In this document: positions 45,080-56,527 of the stretch, piece after piece
Layout: each line of letters begins with the position of its first letter
Position numbering within the stretch: position 1 is the stretch's first letter
The notes under the pieces: model-generated
Seen by the model: only the letters and a program-made list of their open reading frames with translations
Told to the model about the DNA's origin: nothing
The model's database searches: none
Translations under genes and position numbers: made by a program
Assembly: GCA_027579435.1 (NCBI GenBank)
Contig: JANBPK010000936.1
Location: 33,206-97,205 of the forward strand
Source of the DNA: Candolleomyces eurysporus
Taxonomy: Eukaryota > Basidiomycota > Agaricomycetes > Agaricales > Psathyrellaceae
DNA: 64,000 nt
Direction of reading: 5' to 3'

Positions 45080-45787
45080 ATGAACGTATGTCATCTTCTT
45101 GCCTCACCGAAGTCTCCATATCGCACTTCACCGGCGCGCGATGGAAGCGAAGATTGCGACAGTACGGAATCCCAGGGCTCCATAGTCACCAACCCCCCAT
45201 CTCCCTCAGATTCTCCAACAGATGGAGGGCTGAGGGAAGAAGAACGGTATGATCAGGGTTTCCTGACTTCCGAGAGTAGGGCGTCTTTCCAGATCTCGAT
45301 CACACCTCTCATTTTTTGCCAGGATATTCTCATGTTGATCCCCAGGAGCAAGCCACACCTACCACCGACAATCATCTGCAAGGAAATGAGAACAGGCAGC
45401 ACCACGGCCAGTCACACCCAATTATTCCCGGAGAGCCAAAACAGGGAGGCTCTAAACTGGTGGTTGGCCAGGGTATGTCGTTTTTTNAAAAATCTATATC
45501 GCACCTCTCATATTTCGCTAGGATATTTCCATCTTCATCCCCTGGCAGGAGATAATAGTGGGCAACACTACAAGACTTCTGCGGAGCCGATTCAGTCTGG
45601 CTCTTTGCTCGGGAGATTCAGGCTGACGGAGGCACCAGACTTCCCGAAATTCAACGACGACCACAAAACCTGGAGGTGCATCATTGAGGGGTGTGGTGCC
45701 ACGGGCACCGGCCGAAAAGGCGCAGATCGACACCATCGGCATCACACGCCAAAGAGACGCCGTGGGTACGACAGTCCAGCGGTGTAA
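45080..45787 (+). CDS. Possible C2H2-finger protein fragment
   Basis: Proposed exons are about 45080-45246, 45325-45475 and 45536-45787. Exons 2 and 3 share phase 1 and join in frame. They encode an acidic/Gln-rich segment (YSHVDPQEQATPTTDNHLQG), PIIPGEPKQGGSKLVVGQG and YFHLHPLAGDNSGQHYKTS. The C-terminal part, TWRCIIEGCGATGTGRKGAD followed by HRHH, has CX4CX12HX3H spacing, which fits a single C2H2 zinc finger, and a KRRR basic patch follows. Exon 1 (MNVCHLLASPKSPYRTSP) does not join exon 2 in phase, so either a base is missing or the true first exon differs. An N lies at 45487 inside intron 2. A DNA-binding role is only suggested. Confidence 0.4.
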   Translation: MNVCHLLASPKSPYRTSPARDGSEDCDSTESQGSIVTNPPSPSDSPTDGGLREEERYDQGFLTSESRASFQISITPLIFCQDILMLIPRSKPHLPPTIICKEMRTGSTTASHTQLFPESQNREALNWWLARVCRFXKNLYRTSHISLGYFHLHPLAGDNSGQHYKTSAEPIQSGSLLGRFRLTEAPDFPKFNDDHKTWRCIIEGCGATGTGRKGADRHHRHHTPKRRRGYDSPAV

Positions 45788-46566
45788 TCGTGCTTGCTCT
45801 TTTTGTAGCTTATTTCTGCTTCAATGGGTTAGCGCGGCGACGATCCTCGCGGTGACATTTGTTCGAGTGAGTGATCAGCTCCGTATCTCACTTCCATTTG
45901 AATACCAAGTTCTTTAGTATGAAATGTATGTTGACAAATATGCAAGCCGGAAGAACTGAAAACCGGTGTACGAGCTTAAATCCCTTTATGGCCAGATTGA
46001 GCATATCTGGAAGTTCACCTTCCCTGACTCACAAGTCCGACGACAACTCAGCCTTGTTCAGCAGGACACAGTGATTGTCGCCGCCATCCAACCCTGTGCT
46101 CTCGATGCCCAAGCGCCGCCACCAAGCCTCGACATCCATTTTTACTGATCTATGGGTGCACTGGATGTCGTTGATATCACAAAAGTCCAGCGTTTGGTAG
46201 GGCGAGTACCACTCGGGAACAACAAATGGGCCATCGTTAACCGTAGTGGATCACTAGCCTGAGCCATAGCATCAGAGGACAACGAGGGCAATAGCATAGC
46301 TACTGCTACTAACCAGGCGAGTAATTACTACCATGTTCAGTGAACACGAGCCCCCAAATTTCCCCCCTGGCATTCGCTTTCGTCCGGCAACGTTGCTGAG
46401 CTTCAGGTTGCCGTGTTAGTTTAGGTTGCACAAATATCAACCTAAAGTCAACCTAGCGTAGGTTAAAACTGAATGGCAGCATGTGCCCGGTTGATTGTCA
46501 ACCAGAGCGGGTTTACAGTGGTCGGACTCTCCATAGTGCTGATTGAGACCCGACAGCTCTGGGTGA
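45788..46566. other. Intergenic / unassigned
   Basis: Downstream of the finger fragment; no clear exon could be linked. Small Ala/Pro/Ser frames are not convincing. Confidence 0.35.
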
Positions 46567-46800
46567 TTGCATTCCAAGGCTCCTCTTACACCTGGGGCAG
46601 CAGAGAAATTCTTATTTGTGAGTGAGGATGATGAAGGTGATAATTGGGAAGTCATGGAACGACCTGCAACGTCGCCAGCAAAGAAGAGCAAAGATTTGGG
46701 ATTGATTAGCAGTGGCGACAGGGAGCACATGAGAAGAACGCCGGAGGACCAGCTCGCGAGATTGTATTACGACGGGGCGTGGGGACGTGAGCTTAGATAG
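46567..46800 (+). other. Coding-like segment, possibly a 3' exon
   Basis: A 77-codon frame ends at 46800 and reads EKFLFVSEDDEGDNWEVMER, PATSPAKKSKDLGLISSGD and EDQLARLYYDGAWGREL. The acidic/basic composition and lack of bias toward rare codons look like a real C-terminal exon, but no upstream exon or domain was found. It might continue the C2H2 gene at 45 kb. Confidence 0.3.
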
Positions 46801-47197
46801 CCAGGAGGAGGTTTTGACGACGACGCTTGATTGAAGTAGACTCACACGCTTACACGAAGTGTGGTCATTCATTCTGATAAACCCTAATCTTGCAACTTTA
46901 CCTTACGCTACGTCAACATACAATACTAGAGAGTGTGTGTATCTACTCGTACCGATATCTTGAACGATAACCCTGCATTTGTATCTGTGAACTGTTTTCT
47001 ATGACTATTATTGTGAGATATAGGGTGCGACTATGTACACGCAGTGATATACAGGGGACGGAACGGGTATTTCTTCTAAGAGACGTTGCTATGATATACA
47101 GATATTCCAAGATACTACGGTCAACCAGAGCACAATTACTAGCAATAGACGAGCCGAGAGAGCGGAAGCAATACGAGCTAGGTGGCGCATCACCCAC
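46801..47197. other. Convergent intergenic spacer
   Basis: Nothing recognised. Both flanking frames end here. Confidence 0.4.
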
Positions 47198-48905
47198 CTA
47201 GTGGCCCACATTCAACGGGGACCACTCTACCGTCCTCGAAACCAGCTTCTTCGTCCACTTCATCTGAGCACCCGTTTCGAGTTTGGAAGATCGATCTCCT
47301 GCGACGACCAACTCGTCAAGTGGAGCGCTCGAGTTGACGTTGAGCCTAGAGCTCGAGTCACCCCCGGTTGTAGAGCGTGCTCGTCGAAGCTGTAATAAGA
47401 AAGATATCAGAGAATCTGGGTGGACGTATGGACAGTCGATCACCTTGAGTGACCTTAAGGGACCTAGGAACGGTCCGCGTTGGGTTCCCCGGGTCCGTTC
47501 CTGAGTCTGCTCCGGTATCCTCCCGTGACTGTCCTCCGACCCTGGTCTGCCTTTGAGCGACAACAGTCGAACGAGTTCAATCCAGAAGTCATCGTCTAGG
47601 CAGGTACATCTGATCAGCTCAAGGTACTCCCCATCCCACTGAGCGATCAGACCCGGTAGACTTTGGTCAACGTCGCATGTGATGTTGGCTAGAACTAGCC
47701 GCGAACAGCTCAGGACGGTTTTGAGCAGGGCGGATGGGGAAGATGACGAAGACGGAATTGGAGAGGAGAGGAAACATCCGTCCAGGACAATGGTATGGGG
47801 ACGTGCTACATGCCTCAACACGAACCCGATCGATTCGCGTTTGGTGTGCTTGATGATTAGACGAGGTAGGGAAAGAGATACGTGAGGCGTGGGGACCGTG
47901 TCCGGGATGGCCTCCGCCGAGGCAAAAGACGATGAAGCCGGATGCTGAGGTGGTCCTAAATCAAAGCTCTCCAACAAAAGAGTTGAGAGGCGTTCGAAGG
48001 AAGGTAGGATATTAAGGAAGAAGTGATAGATAAGCTCCTCCGAGAACCCATCCACACAACAGGTGAGGTTATTAACGCCTATCGCCTCCAACATGGGCAT
48101 ACAGCCGAACACACTCTCCGAGTCCACGCTCTGCCCGTTCCAACCGGCGAGCGAGGAGCTGAGCATCTTCAACAGATTCCTTCCATCGAGGTAGAGAGTC
48201 GTCAAAGATCGACGTAGCGGGAACGACCGCTGGAGAAGTTGAGGCGGGAGAGAATTAGGAAGTGGTTGGAGGATCGAGTCATCGGCATTGCACCTCAACG
48301 CCAGCACCCTCAATCTGGGCAATGGCTGGCGGAAAATCTCCGAACGATCACCCAACATGTCGAGAGCGTTGGGCAGAGACGATGCGACGTTCTCCTCGAT
48401 CACGAGTGCCTCCACCCTCGCGAAGTGATCCTTCACCGCATGCAAGAGGATCGTGACCGATTCTTGTGTTTCCAGGTCGAGGCCACTCGGTAACTTGACC
48501 TTCCTACGAAGATGAATACTGATCGGGAGGGGGAAGGAGAGCTGGAGGTGGGTTTGGAGAGGCGACGAAGCCAGACTCTCGACGGTATGGAGTGTATCGA
48601 CGAACGCTGCCATATACGTCCAAAGAGATGGCGTGTGGACTGCGACGTCGTGCCACTGTCGACAGACGCGTCCCAGGTAGGAAGCGTCGGAGCTTACGTT
48701 GCCTTCGAGCCCAAGATGGCCCGTGGTACTAGGGTCGTCGAAATAGTCGATATTTCGAGCAGTTGCGTACTACAGAATTCGTCGAATAGTCTCTGGCGCC
48801 AGTTTGGTGGCGAATGAGCTATTGGTGGTGAACGGGGGGGGAAGGATATGGCCTGTGTTCGTCTGCCGGCGGTCGGTGGACGGCGCTTGATCCTGAAGAG
48901 GCCAT
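47198..48905 (-). pseudogene. F-box/LRR-type gene with two lesions near the N-terminus
   Basis: A long frame (48613-47198, 471 codons) is open and has leucine-rich segments (PLPRLRVLALRC, RRSLTTLYLDGRNLLKML, PLRSLKVIDCPYVHPDSL), typical of mushroom F-box proteins that act as SCF ubiquitin-ligase adaptors. The F-box itself lies upstream: LAPETIRRIL, then SSDASYLGRVCRQWHDVAVH and TPSLWTY. Two problems separate it from a start. An in-frame TAG at 48772-48770 lies inside the F-box, and the natural ATG (48905-48903, MASSGSSAVHRPPADEH) is in frame only if the C8 run (48834-48841) were one base longer. A 45-nt intron with GTAGTA..CCTAG ends could remove the TAG. So this may be a live gene with a homopolymer error rather than a pseudogene. 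Confidence 0.6.
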
Positions 48906-49909
48906 CCCTGATGGTGCTAAAAGCCGATAGGTGAGACCTTGGCCTCGGAGGCTGATGCATGAAAGCATGAATAGCTCACCAGATTATCGCTGGAAGTCGA
49001 TCGAGAAGAGAGGCGGGAAAGCTTATCGAATGGCGATGCCTAACGTCTTCGAGAGAGGGCAAAGGGAGGAAAATGAGCGGGTAGAGAAGGACTAGGAAAC
49101 GGCTCCAGGGCCATCCTTCAGGTCATGCCTACTGGATAGCCCATCCCCGTGTTTCGCACCGGCAGGCCGAGTTTATCCAATCTGAGCAACGACCATTCAC
49201 CTCCTCCTCCAAGGATGACACTATTACTCAAATTTTCCGCCATGAGGCGGGATATTGGAGGCTGGTGATCGAGTCACTTTCTAAAACTGTCGCTTTGATT
49301 TCTTAAGAAGCTAGGCCTATGATGCTGTGAGTGTACTGCGGACGACACGAACTACCATGAGGGCGTCCCGAGCAATAAACTTTGACCAATCTCAATGAAG
49401 CACTTGGGCCTGTACGCAAATTTCAGCTCACGGCGCCGGTCGGCAGGTGATCACACTCACTGAAACGGAGCTTGTGAGGCTTTAGGACAGGCAAGACTAG
49501 GGTTCGTTTGGTAAGATAGAGTTCCTTGGTTCAGATCGCATGAGTCACAGAGCGAGCAGGGGCTTTGACGGCGTAGGAATACGACAGCCGTGACAATTGC
49601 TCAGGATCATAACACTTTGAAAACACGAGAAGCGCAACAGGTTACGGTCCTTCCCCATCCGCACCCATGACGCATCTCGTGGCGGTAATACCGCTTCTTC
49701 CTTGTCCATTGTAGTAGGGAGGTCAGGGCACGGCGATCTTATCGTCGCTTACGATCATCGGAAGAAGCCACCGACGTTGTTTATATGCAGATGTTAATCG
49801 CTCGTAGGTAATACGTACACAGCGACCTACAATCTGTCCGTTTTAGTAGCCGTGACCCGTATCTCCCTCTTCGAGGCAGAACCGGTGGTCGAAGTTCTGC
49901 GGTAAGCTC
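48906..49909. other. Intergenic
   Basis: A kilobase with no supported feature before the promoter region of the 50.4-kb gene. Confidence 0.4.
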
Positions 49910-50415
49910 AGTGGCCTCCGGATACAAGAACGTTGGCGGGATAGCCTGTGGGTACCACTAGGAGAGATATAGCTATACAGCGAGTGTAGAGAAGTAAGGT
50001 CAACCACAGCGTTCAAGTCGTTACCCGTAGTGTGATCAGATCAGATCGCATCGTGTGAAGATGGGACCATAAATGCACGTCTGCCTCGAGTACTGGTTCC
50101 GCTTGCACGGCATGGGCGATCGAGTATCAGCTGCTTGTTGCTTTTTCACCCCACACTCGAACGTGTTTAAAGCTTCGGCTGTAGTTTTTCGGTTGGGGTT
50201 GGACTACGACCACAGCCACGACCTCCCCGACTAGAACCCGACTAGCAACGACTTCGACGTGTAGGTTGAAGGGCCAAGATCCAGGGCTTCCGCAGTTTAA
50301 ATATTCTGTCGGTATCGCTCTCTCATTGTCGTATTTTATTGACTCAACGTTGCTTGGGTTTTGTAGTGCTACCACCCACGTCCGTAGCCGCAGCAAACAA
50401 GATACCCTATTGGAC
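49910..50415 (+). promoter_or_regulatory. Promoter and leader of the 50.4-kb gene (parent of the copied segments)
   Basis: Blocks of this region (ggcgggata, gatcagatcagatcgcatcg, ttggactacgaccacag, cgacttcgacgtgtaggttg) recur upstream of pseudogene copies A, B, C and D. This shows that the copied segments took promoter DNA with them. No TATA box is obvious. Confidence 0.55.
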
Positions 50416-52560
50416 ATGCCTGCTCTCCCTCCCTCCCCCACTTCGACCTCAGCTCAAGCCTCTTCTATCCCGACCCAGTCCGCTGGTATGGATTCAGCGC
50501 AGAGCACGACGTGGAGAGATACCTTTGGAATCGCTCTCGCGTCGTGTGTTCCATCGTCCTCTTCCTCGTGCTTCCCCTGTCTGCGTCGGGTCCCGTCGGA
50601 CGATAGCCTCCTAGACCACCACAATCCTTCGACGGCGGCGCCGACACCTCAATCTCAACCCCAACGATCCCGTCCTCCCTCCAACTCAAACCCGTTCCCC
50701 AACGTCTCACATGGGATTCCACGTGCGAGACCTGACGAGTTGCAAGGTCTCCTTTCCGATTCCACATCAGATTCGGACGTCGAGCGTGTCTCTTTGCATT
50801 CAAACTTTGGACGGAATCGCCATCGTCGGAAGAAGAAGAGGAATGGCGGAGGAAACAAGAAAATCACCCTCTTCGGCTTCGACCTGTTCAATGTCACCGG
50901 AAGCAGGAAGGCGAAGCCTGCGCCGATCACGCTGGGCGACGAGGATGACGCCATTTATGGTACGATTGGGGAAGGAGGAGCTTCGAACAGCGCAACGCCG
51001 ACGCCGACGTCGACTGGATCTGCCATCGTCCCTCAGCGGAAGAAGAATATCTCGATCACGACGGCCAACACCTTCGACTCGGACGCCGCCCCCTTGAATA
51101 CCGCCTTGATCGAAGAACTCGTTGCGAAGGATGGTGCAGCCAGGGAGTTGGTCGATGTCGGTCGAGGCTCGGAGGAGGGGCTGCGGCATGACCTTGCTGA
51201 AGACGACGATGACCCACATTCTCAAGCCCTCTTCGACACGTCTTCCACCAAAAAGTCGAAATCCAAGCGCTCCCGCTCGCACACTTCCGACAAGACCAGC
51301 AAAGAGACCCGAGATAGGCTCGAGCGTGAACGTCTCCACCTCGAACGACTCAAGCAGCAAGGCGTCCTACCTGAAGACGGCGACGGGGAAGAGTTCGAGG
51401 GGTTCCAGGGTAGCGGGAGCAACGTCCCTGGTGTAGCGTCGTTGGCGGACGTTTTGAAGGGCAGAGTCGGGAGTGCTGGGAGCAGGAGCAGGTCCAGTTC
51501 GAGTACCACGTCCTCGGGCGGGATGGGAGATGCCGGTGTTGGTGAGGAGCAGATAAGCCGGAAGAGCGGGAAGGGTGGAAGAAGTCGGGCCGCCCCATCG
51601 ACGTCGGGCGCTCCTACCGCCAGTCAAGATCCAGCACCCAGTAGGGCGAACGAACCTTATGGTGCCTTCGTCCAGGCTCTCACGACCCTCGTCAGCTCTA
51701 CTGTCGGCGGAGCAGTCGCTGCCTCGAGCAAGGAAGAAGGCGAAGATGACGATGTCGATCTTGATGGGAGCGTATACGCTGGACCTACCAGGCGTCCTTA
51801 TCCACATGGCGGCCTCAACGGCGGAAGTGGGAGTCAAAGTCGAAGTCGAAATGGGAGCACGAGTACCGGCACTGGGGCTGGCCAACGAGACCTACGAATC
51901 CCTGGATCCAGCAGTGGCAGCGGTCATGGCAGGAACGCGTCGGTCGGTGGATCGAGTCATAGCTCAGCCCGGTTAGGGCACCATGGCCACAGGAGGCAAG
52001 GAAGTGGTCTGTCGAACGAGCTCGGCCCTGGTCTCCAGCATCAACATTATTCCCTACCGCCTTCTCCTTTATCTCCCCACCCTCCTCCTACCTCAGCATC
52101 GGACCCTCTCTCCGGCCCCGACCCCCTCGCACGGGCGAAGAAAACGAAAAAGTCCAAATCGTCTTCCTCCAGGTCTAAATCGACCACAGGATCGCGGACT
52201 GCGAAATCTCATTCAAGTAACGCGTCTACGTCTCAATCCACCTCCCTCGCCTCACCCGTCTCGTCCAACTTTGGTCCTGACTCGCAGGCGTTTGTGGTTA
52301 GCCCCAGTACGGTCGAGCAGGGGCTCGGTTTCTTCGATGCGGAGGACTTTGCTCCGCCCACCCCTCCGCCTGCTACCAGTCCATTCGGATCAGAGTTTCC
52401 AAAGGCTCAGAGAGGAGGTGGTGGAGGCTTCCCGAGCACTGGGTTTGGGATGACGAGTAGTGGTGCATCGAGATTCGGAGCGAGGAGAGATAGGGACGCT
52501 GTGGCTTTTTTGTCGAAGAGAGGTGAGGACGATGGGTTTGGCGGTGCGGATGGTCTGTGA
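50416..52560 (+). CDS. Conserved basidiomycete low-complexity protein (714 aa)
   Basis: A single long exon starts at the ATG of MPALPPSPTSTSAQ. The N-terminal motif TWRDTFGIALASC followed by CFPCLRRVPSDDSLLDHH (about residues 30-75), the block RPDELQGLLSDSTSDSDVER (about 103-122), SLHSNFGRNRHRRKKKRN (about 125-142) and KKITLFGFDLFNVTG (about 148-162) form a pattern I recognise from fungal orthologues of unknown function. LNTALIEELVAKDGAARELV follows. The rest is Ser/Gly/Pro-rich and disordered, with basic SR-like clusters, ending in an acidic segment and FGARRDRDAVAFLSKRGEDD. The conserved cysteine pair suggests lipid modification or metal binding near the N-terminus; this is inference. Parent of at least four truncated copies in the window. 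GC is high and frame intact throughout. Confidence 0.85.
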   Translation: MPALPPSPTSTSAQASSIPTQSAGMDSAQSTTWRDTFGIALASCVPSSSSSCFPCLRRVPSDDSLLDHHNPSTAAPTPQSQPQRSRPPSNSNPFPNVSHGIPRARPDELQGLLSDSTSDSDVERVSLHSNFGRNRHRRKKKRNGGGNKKITLFGFDLFNVTGSRKAKPAPITLGDEDDAIYGTIGEGGASNSATPTPTSTGSAIVPQRKKNISITTANTFDSDAAPLNTALIEELVAKDGAARELVDVGRGSEEGLRHDLAEDDDDPHSQALFDTSSTKKSKSKRSRSHTSDKTSKETRDRLERERLHLERLKQQGVLPEDGDGEEFEGFQGSGSNVPGVASLADVLKGRVGSAGSRSRSSSSTTSSGGMGDAGVGEEQISRKSGKGGRSRAAPSTSGAPTASQDPAPSRANEPYGAFVQALTTLVSSTVGGAVAASSKEEGEDDDVDLDGSVYAGPTRRPYPHGGLNGGSGSQSRSRNGSTSTGTGAGQRDLRIPGSSSGSGHGRNASVGGSSHSSARLGHHGHRRQGSGLSNELGPGLQHQHYSLPPSPLSPHPPPTSASDPLSGPDPLARAKKTKKSKSSSSRSKSTTGSRTAKSHSSNASTSQSTSLASPVSSNFGPDSQAFVVSPSTVEQGLGFFDAEDFAPPTPPPATSPFGSEFPKAQRGGGGGFPSTGFGMTSSGASRFGARRDRDAVAFLSKRGEDDGFGGADGL

Positions 52561-54257
52561 TGCGCTGTCGATTGGGTTCGTTTTCTCGCTTGCTCCTCGT
52601 ACCCCCTCGACTTTGGCTTTGGTTCCGATCGCCCCAAGATACCCTGAAGAACGCATGCATCACGGGCTTATTCGCTGATACTCGTCAAAATTGGATTTAA
52701 TTCTCTTTCTCCTCTCCTTAATTCTAATTATCATGCGCAATTTAGACATTTTCCTTACACTCACGTATATAGGCTGTTGTTGTAATCTACTCACTCGTTA
52801 AGGCGGGCGACTTCGTCGATGGTTTACCCTCCTTTCTTGCACATGTCGTCGCAGCCGACCAACCGGTCGCTCTGGAGGTTCACCGACGGATGCCGGTGTG
52901 AACTGATGCGAAGAATACCCAGATGGCCTCGTGTTCAGAAACAATGGTTAACCTTCGTTACCGCACCAGCCACCCGGCAGTCTCTAAGAGCGACGACCGG
53001 TGGTTGCAAGGAGAAACGGAACTTAAGAACACGCAGTTTAGGTATAGGCTTCGTCAGATGTACGTAGTACATGGCCACAGATAGATGAAAGAACGAGGAA
53101 ACGGGCTATACTTCGGGAGCCCTGAATCACAGTTCCATAAGTACGCTCACCCTTGGGCAGCACTAACTCCCACCTGACCGGAGACAGCCGAGATTTCGAC
53201 CTTGGAAGGTTGAGCTGACGTCTGACATAGAGTATGGATTCTGTCGAGCAGTCTGATAAGGGTCATGACAAGAAGCATTTTCCTTTCCAAGGGATGCTAG
53301 AGCTCTGAAGGCTGAAGATTCCTGCAGAACGGCCAGGGCATACCGCATGATCGCATTGGAAGGTCGGTCGCTAGAGCATCATTGTCGTCGTTAGGGCGTG
53401 GCGACGGACATGCGGCGCCCTCCAAGATCGTTCTGGCGAGGACCTTCCAGCCCGGTCCAACGGAGCAAGACCAGCGTGTATCGTCCTCGATTCAAGGACA
53501 TGGCTATGATATCGGCAAGGGATGGTTTTCGAGGGGTAAACAGCCGAGCTTCGACACCGCCCAGATTCATCATACGTATGACCAGAAAGGCTAGATTGAC
53601 CTGGGGGGAATAAATCGCAGTTGCAATGTCTTGCAAGCCAGAGATACCAGGAGTTGGTCGTAGTAATTGACGCATATGCAGTCGCTTGATGGGAGTAACC
53701 AGGAAGGTCGGTGCTCGAGGGGCCGGCGCATGCTTCAGTGGTGCTGAGCGAATGGTACGGGTCGGAGGGTCAATATGGAATACAAATATTGTTATGAAAC
53801 CTGTCAACAATCAGCAATGGTGTGCTTGTCCTGTGGCCAACAACGACGAAATGAGATCCTTCGGGGGACAAGGAGATGCGGGGTATGCCAAGAGGCAGAG
53901 TGGCTGTGACTGTTGTGTTTGTCATGGCTTGCTCCGGCAGAACAAGGAGCTTTTTGTTCGCGTTGCTGATGGCTCTGTTGGAAAAAGCCAAGAACACGAC
54001 CGTGTCGTCCGTCCGAGATGATTGAAAAAGCGAGGCTTCCGAGCGTCGTTTCTTTTCTTCCCCTCACCCCACTCGGTTCTTTCCTTTTTCCTTCTCTTTA
54101 CGCTGAGCGTTGAACGGGCAGGCTCGTCGCTGGTTCATCTTTTCATTTTCATCTTCATCTTTATCAGGGGTAGCTTCTGCCTGTACCCGTTCCCTGTACG
54201 ATCCAGTCTTGAAGACACCCCTACCCCTCTATCATTCCTTCAGCAACCATTTTGACA
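52561..54257. other. Intergenic / unassigned
   Basis: The protease gene promoter lies at the right end, without a clear TATA box. Minus-strand frames at 53391-53810 and 53770-53997 (LTGFITIFVFHIDPPTRT; SLSPEGSHFVVVGHRTST) have fair coding character but could not be joined into a model with known motifs. Confidence 0.35.
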
Positions 54258-56527
54258 ATGGCAGTCTCGATCTCCCTCAGCAAAATCTTCTCCACCCTCC
54301 TTGCTACCATCCTCCTCTCGAGTGTTCTCTCCGTCGTAGAGGCTGCACCATGGCCCGAGTACGTCAAGCACTCCACGCATCGCGTTCGACATATCGGTCG
54401 GGGTTTGAAGGTTGAGGCGTTTCATCCCACGACGAACTTTGAGGTGCGTTCTCCTGATTTCGTACGATGGACGCCTTGCTCACTTCTGATAGACCTTTGG
54501 CAAAGATGGTGCCGTCGTAGCCCCGTCCAACAACTCCCTCGTCGCATCCAGCTTGCGAGAGACTGCCATGTCCTACCTCGAGACTCGGGGGCTTAGCGCG
54601 GACGATGTGGCCTGGAAATCCGGATTCACCGAGAATGGCGCTAGTTATGCCTACCTCAAACAGGCGCATGTGAGTTGTTACCCTTGAATCTGCGATGTTC
54701 GTCCTCATCTCCATTCACCAGAACGGCATCCCTTTCGCCAACGCCGTCTGTAACATTGCCCTTCAAGGTGATCGTGTTGCTTCTTGGGGATCGTCTCTCG
54801 TTGATCTCTCAAAGGGTGAGCTATATTTATCTCATTGGTCCCTGTTATACTGAATGAGTGCTTCCCCATGTTCCCTAGCCAACATCGCCGACTCTGAGCC
54901 TACCGTTTCATGGCGCTCTGTTCTCCCGACTATCGAAAACCAACTCGATGCTACCTACAACGGCCAGAACGCCTCCCTCGAGTACTTTGTCAAGTCCGAT
55001 GGGTCTGTTGCCTTGACCCACGTCATCCAGACTCAGAACGAGGAGTCGAATGCCTGGTATGAGGCCTACATCGACGCACACAGCGGCGAGCTCATCAGCG
55101 TGACTGATTTCGTTGCTCATGCTACGGTAAGTTTCCCTGTGCATCGGGTATTTCTCTCGTGCCTCATCGACCCTCCTTTCCTAGTACACCGTTGTCCCAG
55201 TAACCAAGCAAACCATCCTCGATGGCCTCGAGACCCTCACTGATCCTCAAGATCTTGAAGCCTCCCCTGAAGGCTGGCACACCGTCGGCGGTGCCGAGTC
55301 GACCACCACCTCGGGTAACAACGTCGTCGCCTTCCGTGGACAGCAAGTCTCGGCACAGACCAGCGGCGACCTCAACTTCAACGCCGAGTACGACGACTCC
55401 CTCAATCCTAACAACAGGAACAACATCGCTGCCGCCACGACGAATGCGTTCTACATCATCAACAGCGTTCACGATGTCACCTATCGCTATGGATTCACCG
55501 AAGCTGCGTTCAACTTCCAGCAGGACAACTTTGATAAGGGTGGAAGAGCCAGGGATCGTGTTCAGATCTCCGTTCAGGATGCTAGCGGGACGAATAATGC
55601 CAACTTCGCTACACCCCCTGAGTACGTTTGTTTCTTATTCTTCGATTCGTACCTCCGAGACTGACGCTGCAATAGCGGCCAACCTGGCGTCTGCCGCATG
55701 TTCGTTTGGACCCTGACCGATCCTAACCGTGACGGAACCATGGAGAACGACATCATCATTCACGAATTCGCCCACGGAGTTACCAACCGAATGACTGGTG
55801 GTGGAACTGGACGATGCTTGCAAACTCTGGAGTCGGGTGGTCTCGGTGAGGGATGGGGAGATGCCTTGGCCAAGTGAGTACTAAACCGATGACTTTCATG
55901 CTCCTCGTTGCTGACTGTTATTCCTACCAGCTGGTTCGCTCAAAACGCAGAAGAAACCGTCGACTTCGCCCTTGGCACCTACGTCACTGACTCCGAAGCT
56001 GGAATCAGGCGATTCCCTTACTCCACCAATGCTCAAACCAACCCACTCCGATACTCTAACCTCCGCCAGTTCCGACAAGTGCATGGTACGTTCTTGAGCC
56101 TCCGTCATGGCCGAACATCCCTTTAGCGCTCAACCTTTTTGTCCAGACATTGGTCAAGTTTGGGCCAACGCCCTCCACAACGTCTACGATGCACTCGTCC
56201 AGGCCCGTGGCTTCTCTGCTGACAAGCTCACCAACCCCGACGGTACCGAGGGCAACGTCGTTTGGCTTCACCTCTACATCGATGCTCTGGCTATTCAACC
56301 TTGCAACCCTACCTGTACGTCCCTTTCCTCCATTTACAGTGATGTTTTCTTATTCACGCTCGTCCCCTTCAGTCGTGCAAGCTCGAGATGCTTGGATCCA
56401 GGCTGACGAGAACCGATACAACGGCGCGAACAGGTGCACTCTGTTCCGGGCGTTCGCTAGCCGTGGTCTTGGTCTTAACGCTGATCGAACCTTCAATGAC
56501 GACGACACCGTCCCCCCTGAATGCTAA
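54258..56527 (+). CDS. MEP: Fungalysin, secreted M36 zinc metalloprotease (605 aa)
   Basis: Nine exons are 54258-54443, 54493-54669, 54722-54815, 54879-55126, 55185-55621, 55676-55873, 55931-56085, 56147-56314 and 56373-56527. All borders are GT..AG and all phases agree. Residues 1-29 form a signal peptide. An FTP-like inhibitory prodomain follows (about 50-200: [33 protein letters not shown]), then the peptidase domain. The zinc motif HEFAHG is at residues 410-415 (H410, E411, H414) and the third ligand Glu439 lies in GGLGEGWGD, as in known fungalysins. [20 protein letters not shown] and [14 protein letters not shown] are typical family blocks. Length is normal for the pro-enzyme. It is an extracellular endopeptidase that degrades proteins such as elastin, keratin or plant chitinases in known cases; the target here is unknown. 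Confidence 0.95.

Noticed and set aside
47201..48817. Several plus-strand open frames over the F-box/LRR gene
   Set aside because: They mirror the 471-codon minus-strand frame, which has leucine-rich periodicity; the plus frames are Arg/Ser-rich without motifs.
50465..51885. Minus-strand and alternate-frame ORFs inside the 714-aa gene
   Set aside because: Open only because the parent gene is GC-rich and repetitive; no conserved motif.
55164..56298. Minus-strand frames across the fungalysin gene
   Set aside because: Shadows of the protease exons, with Gly/Val-rich strings from reverse reading.
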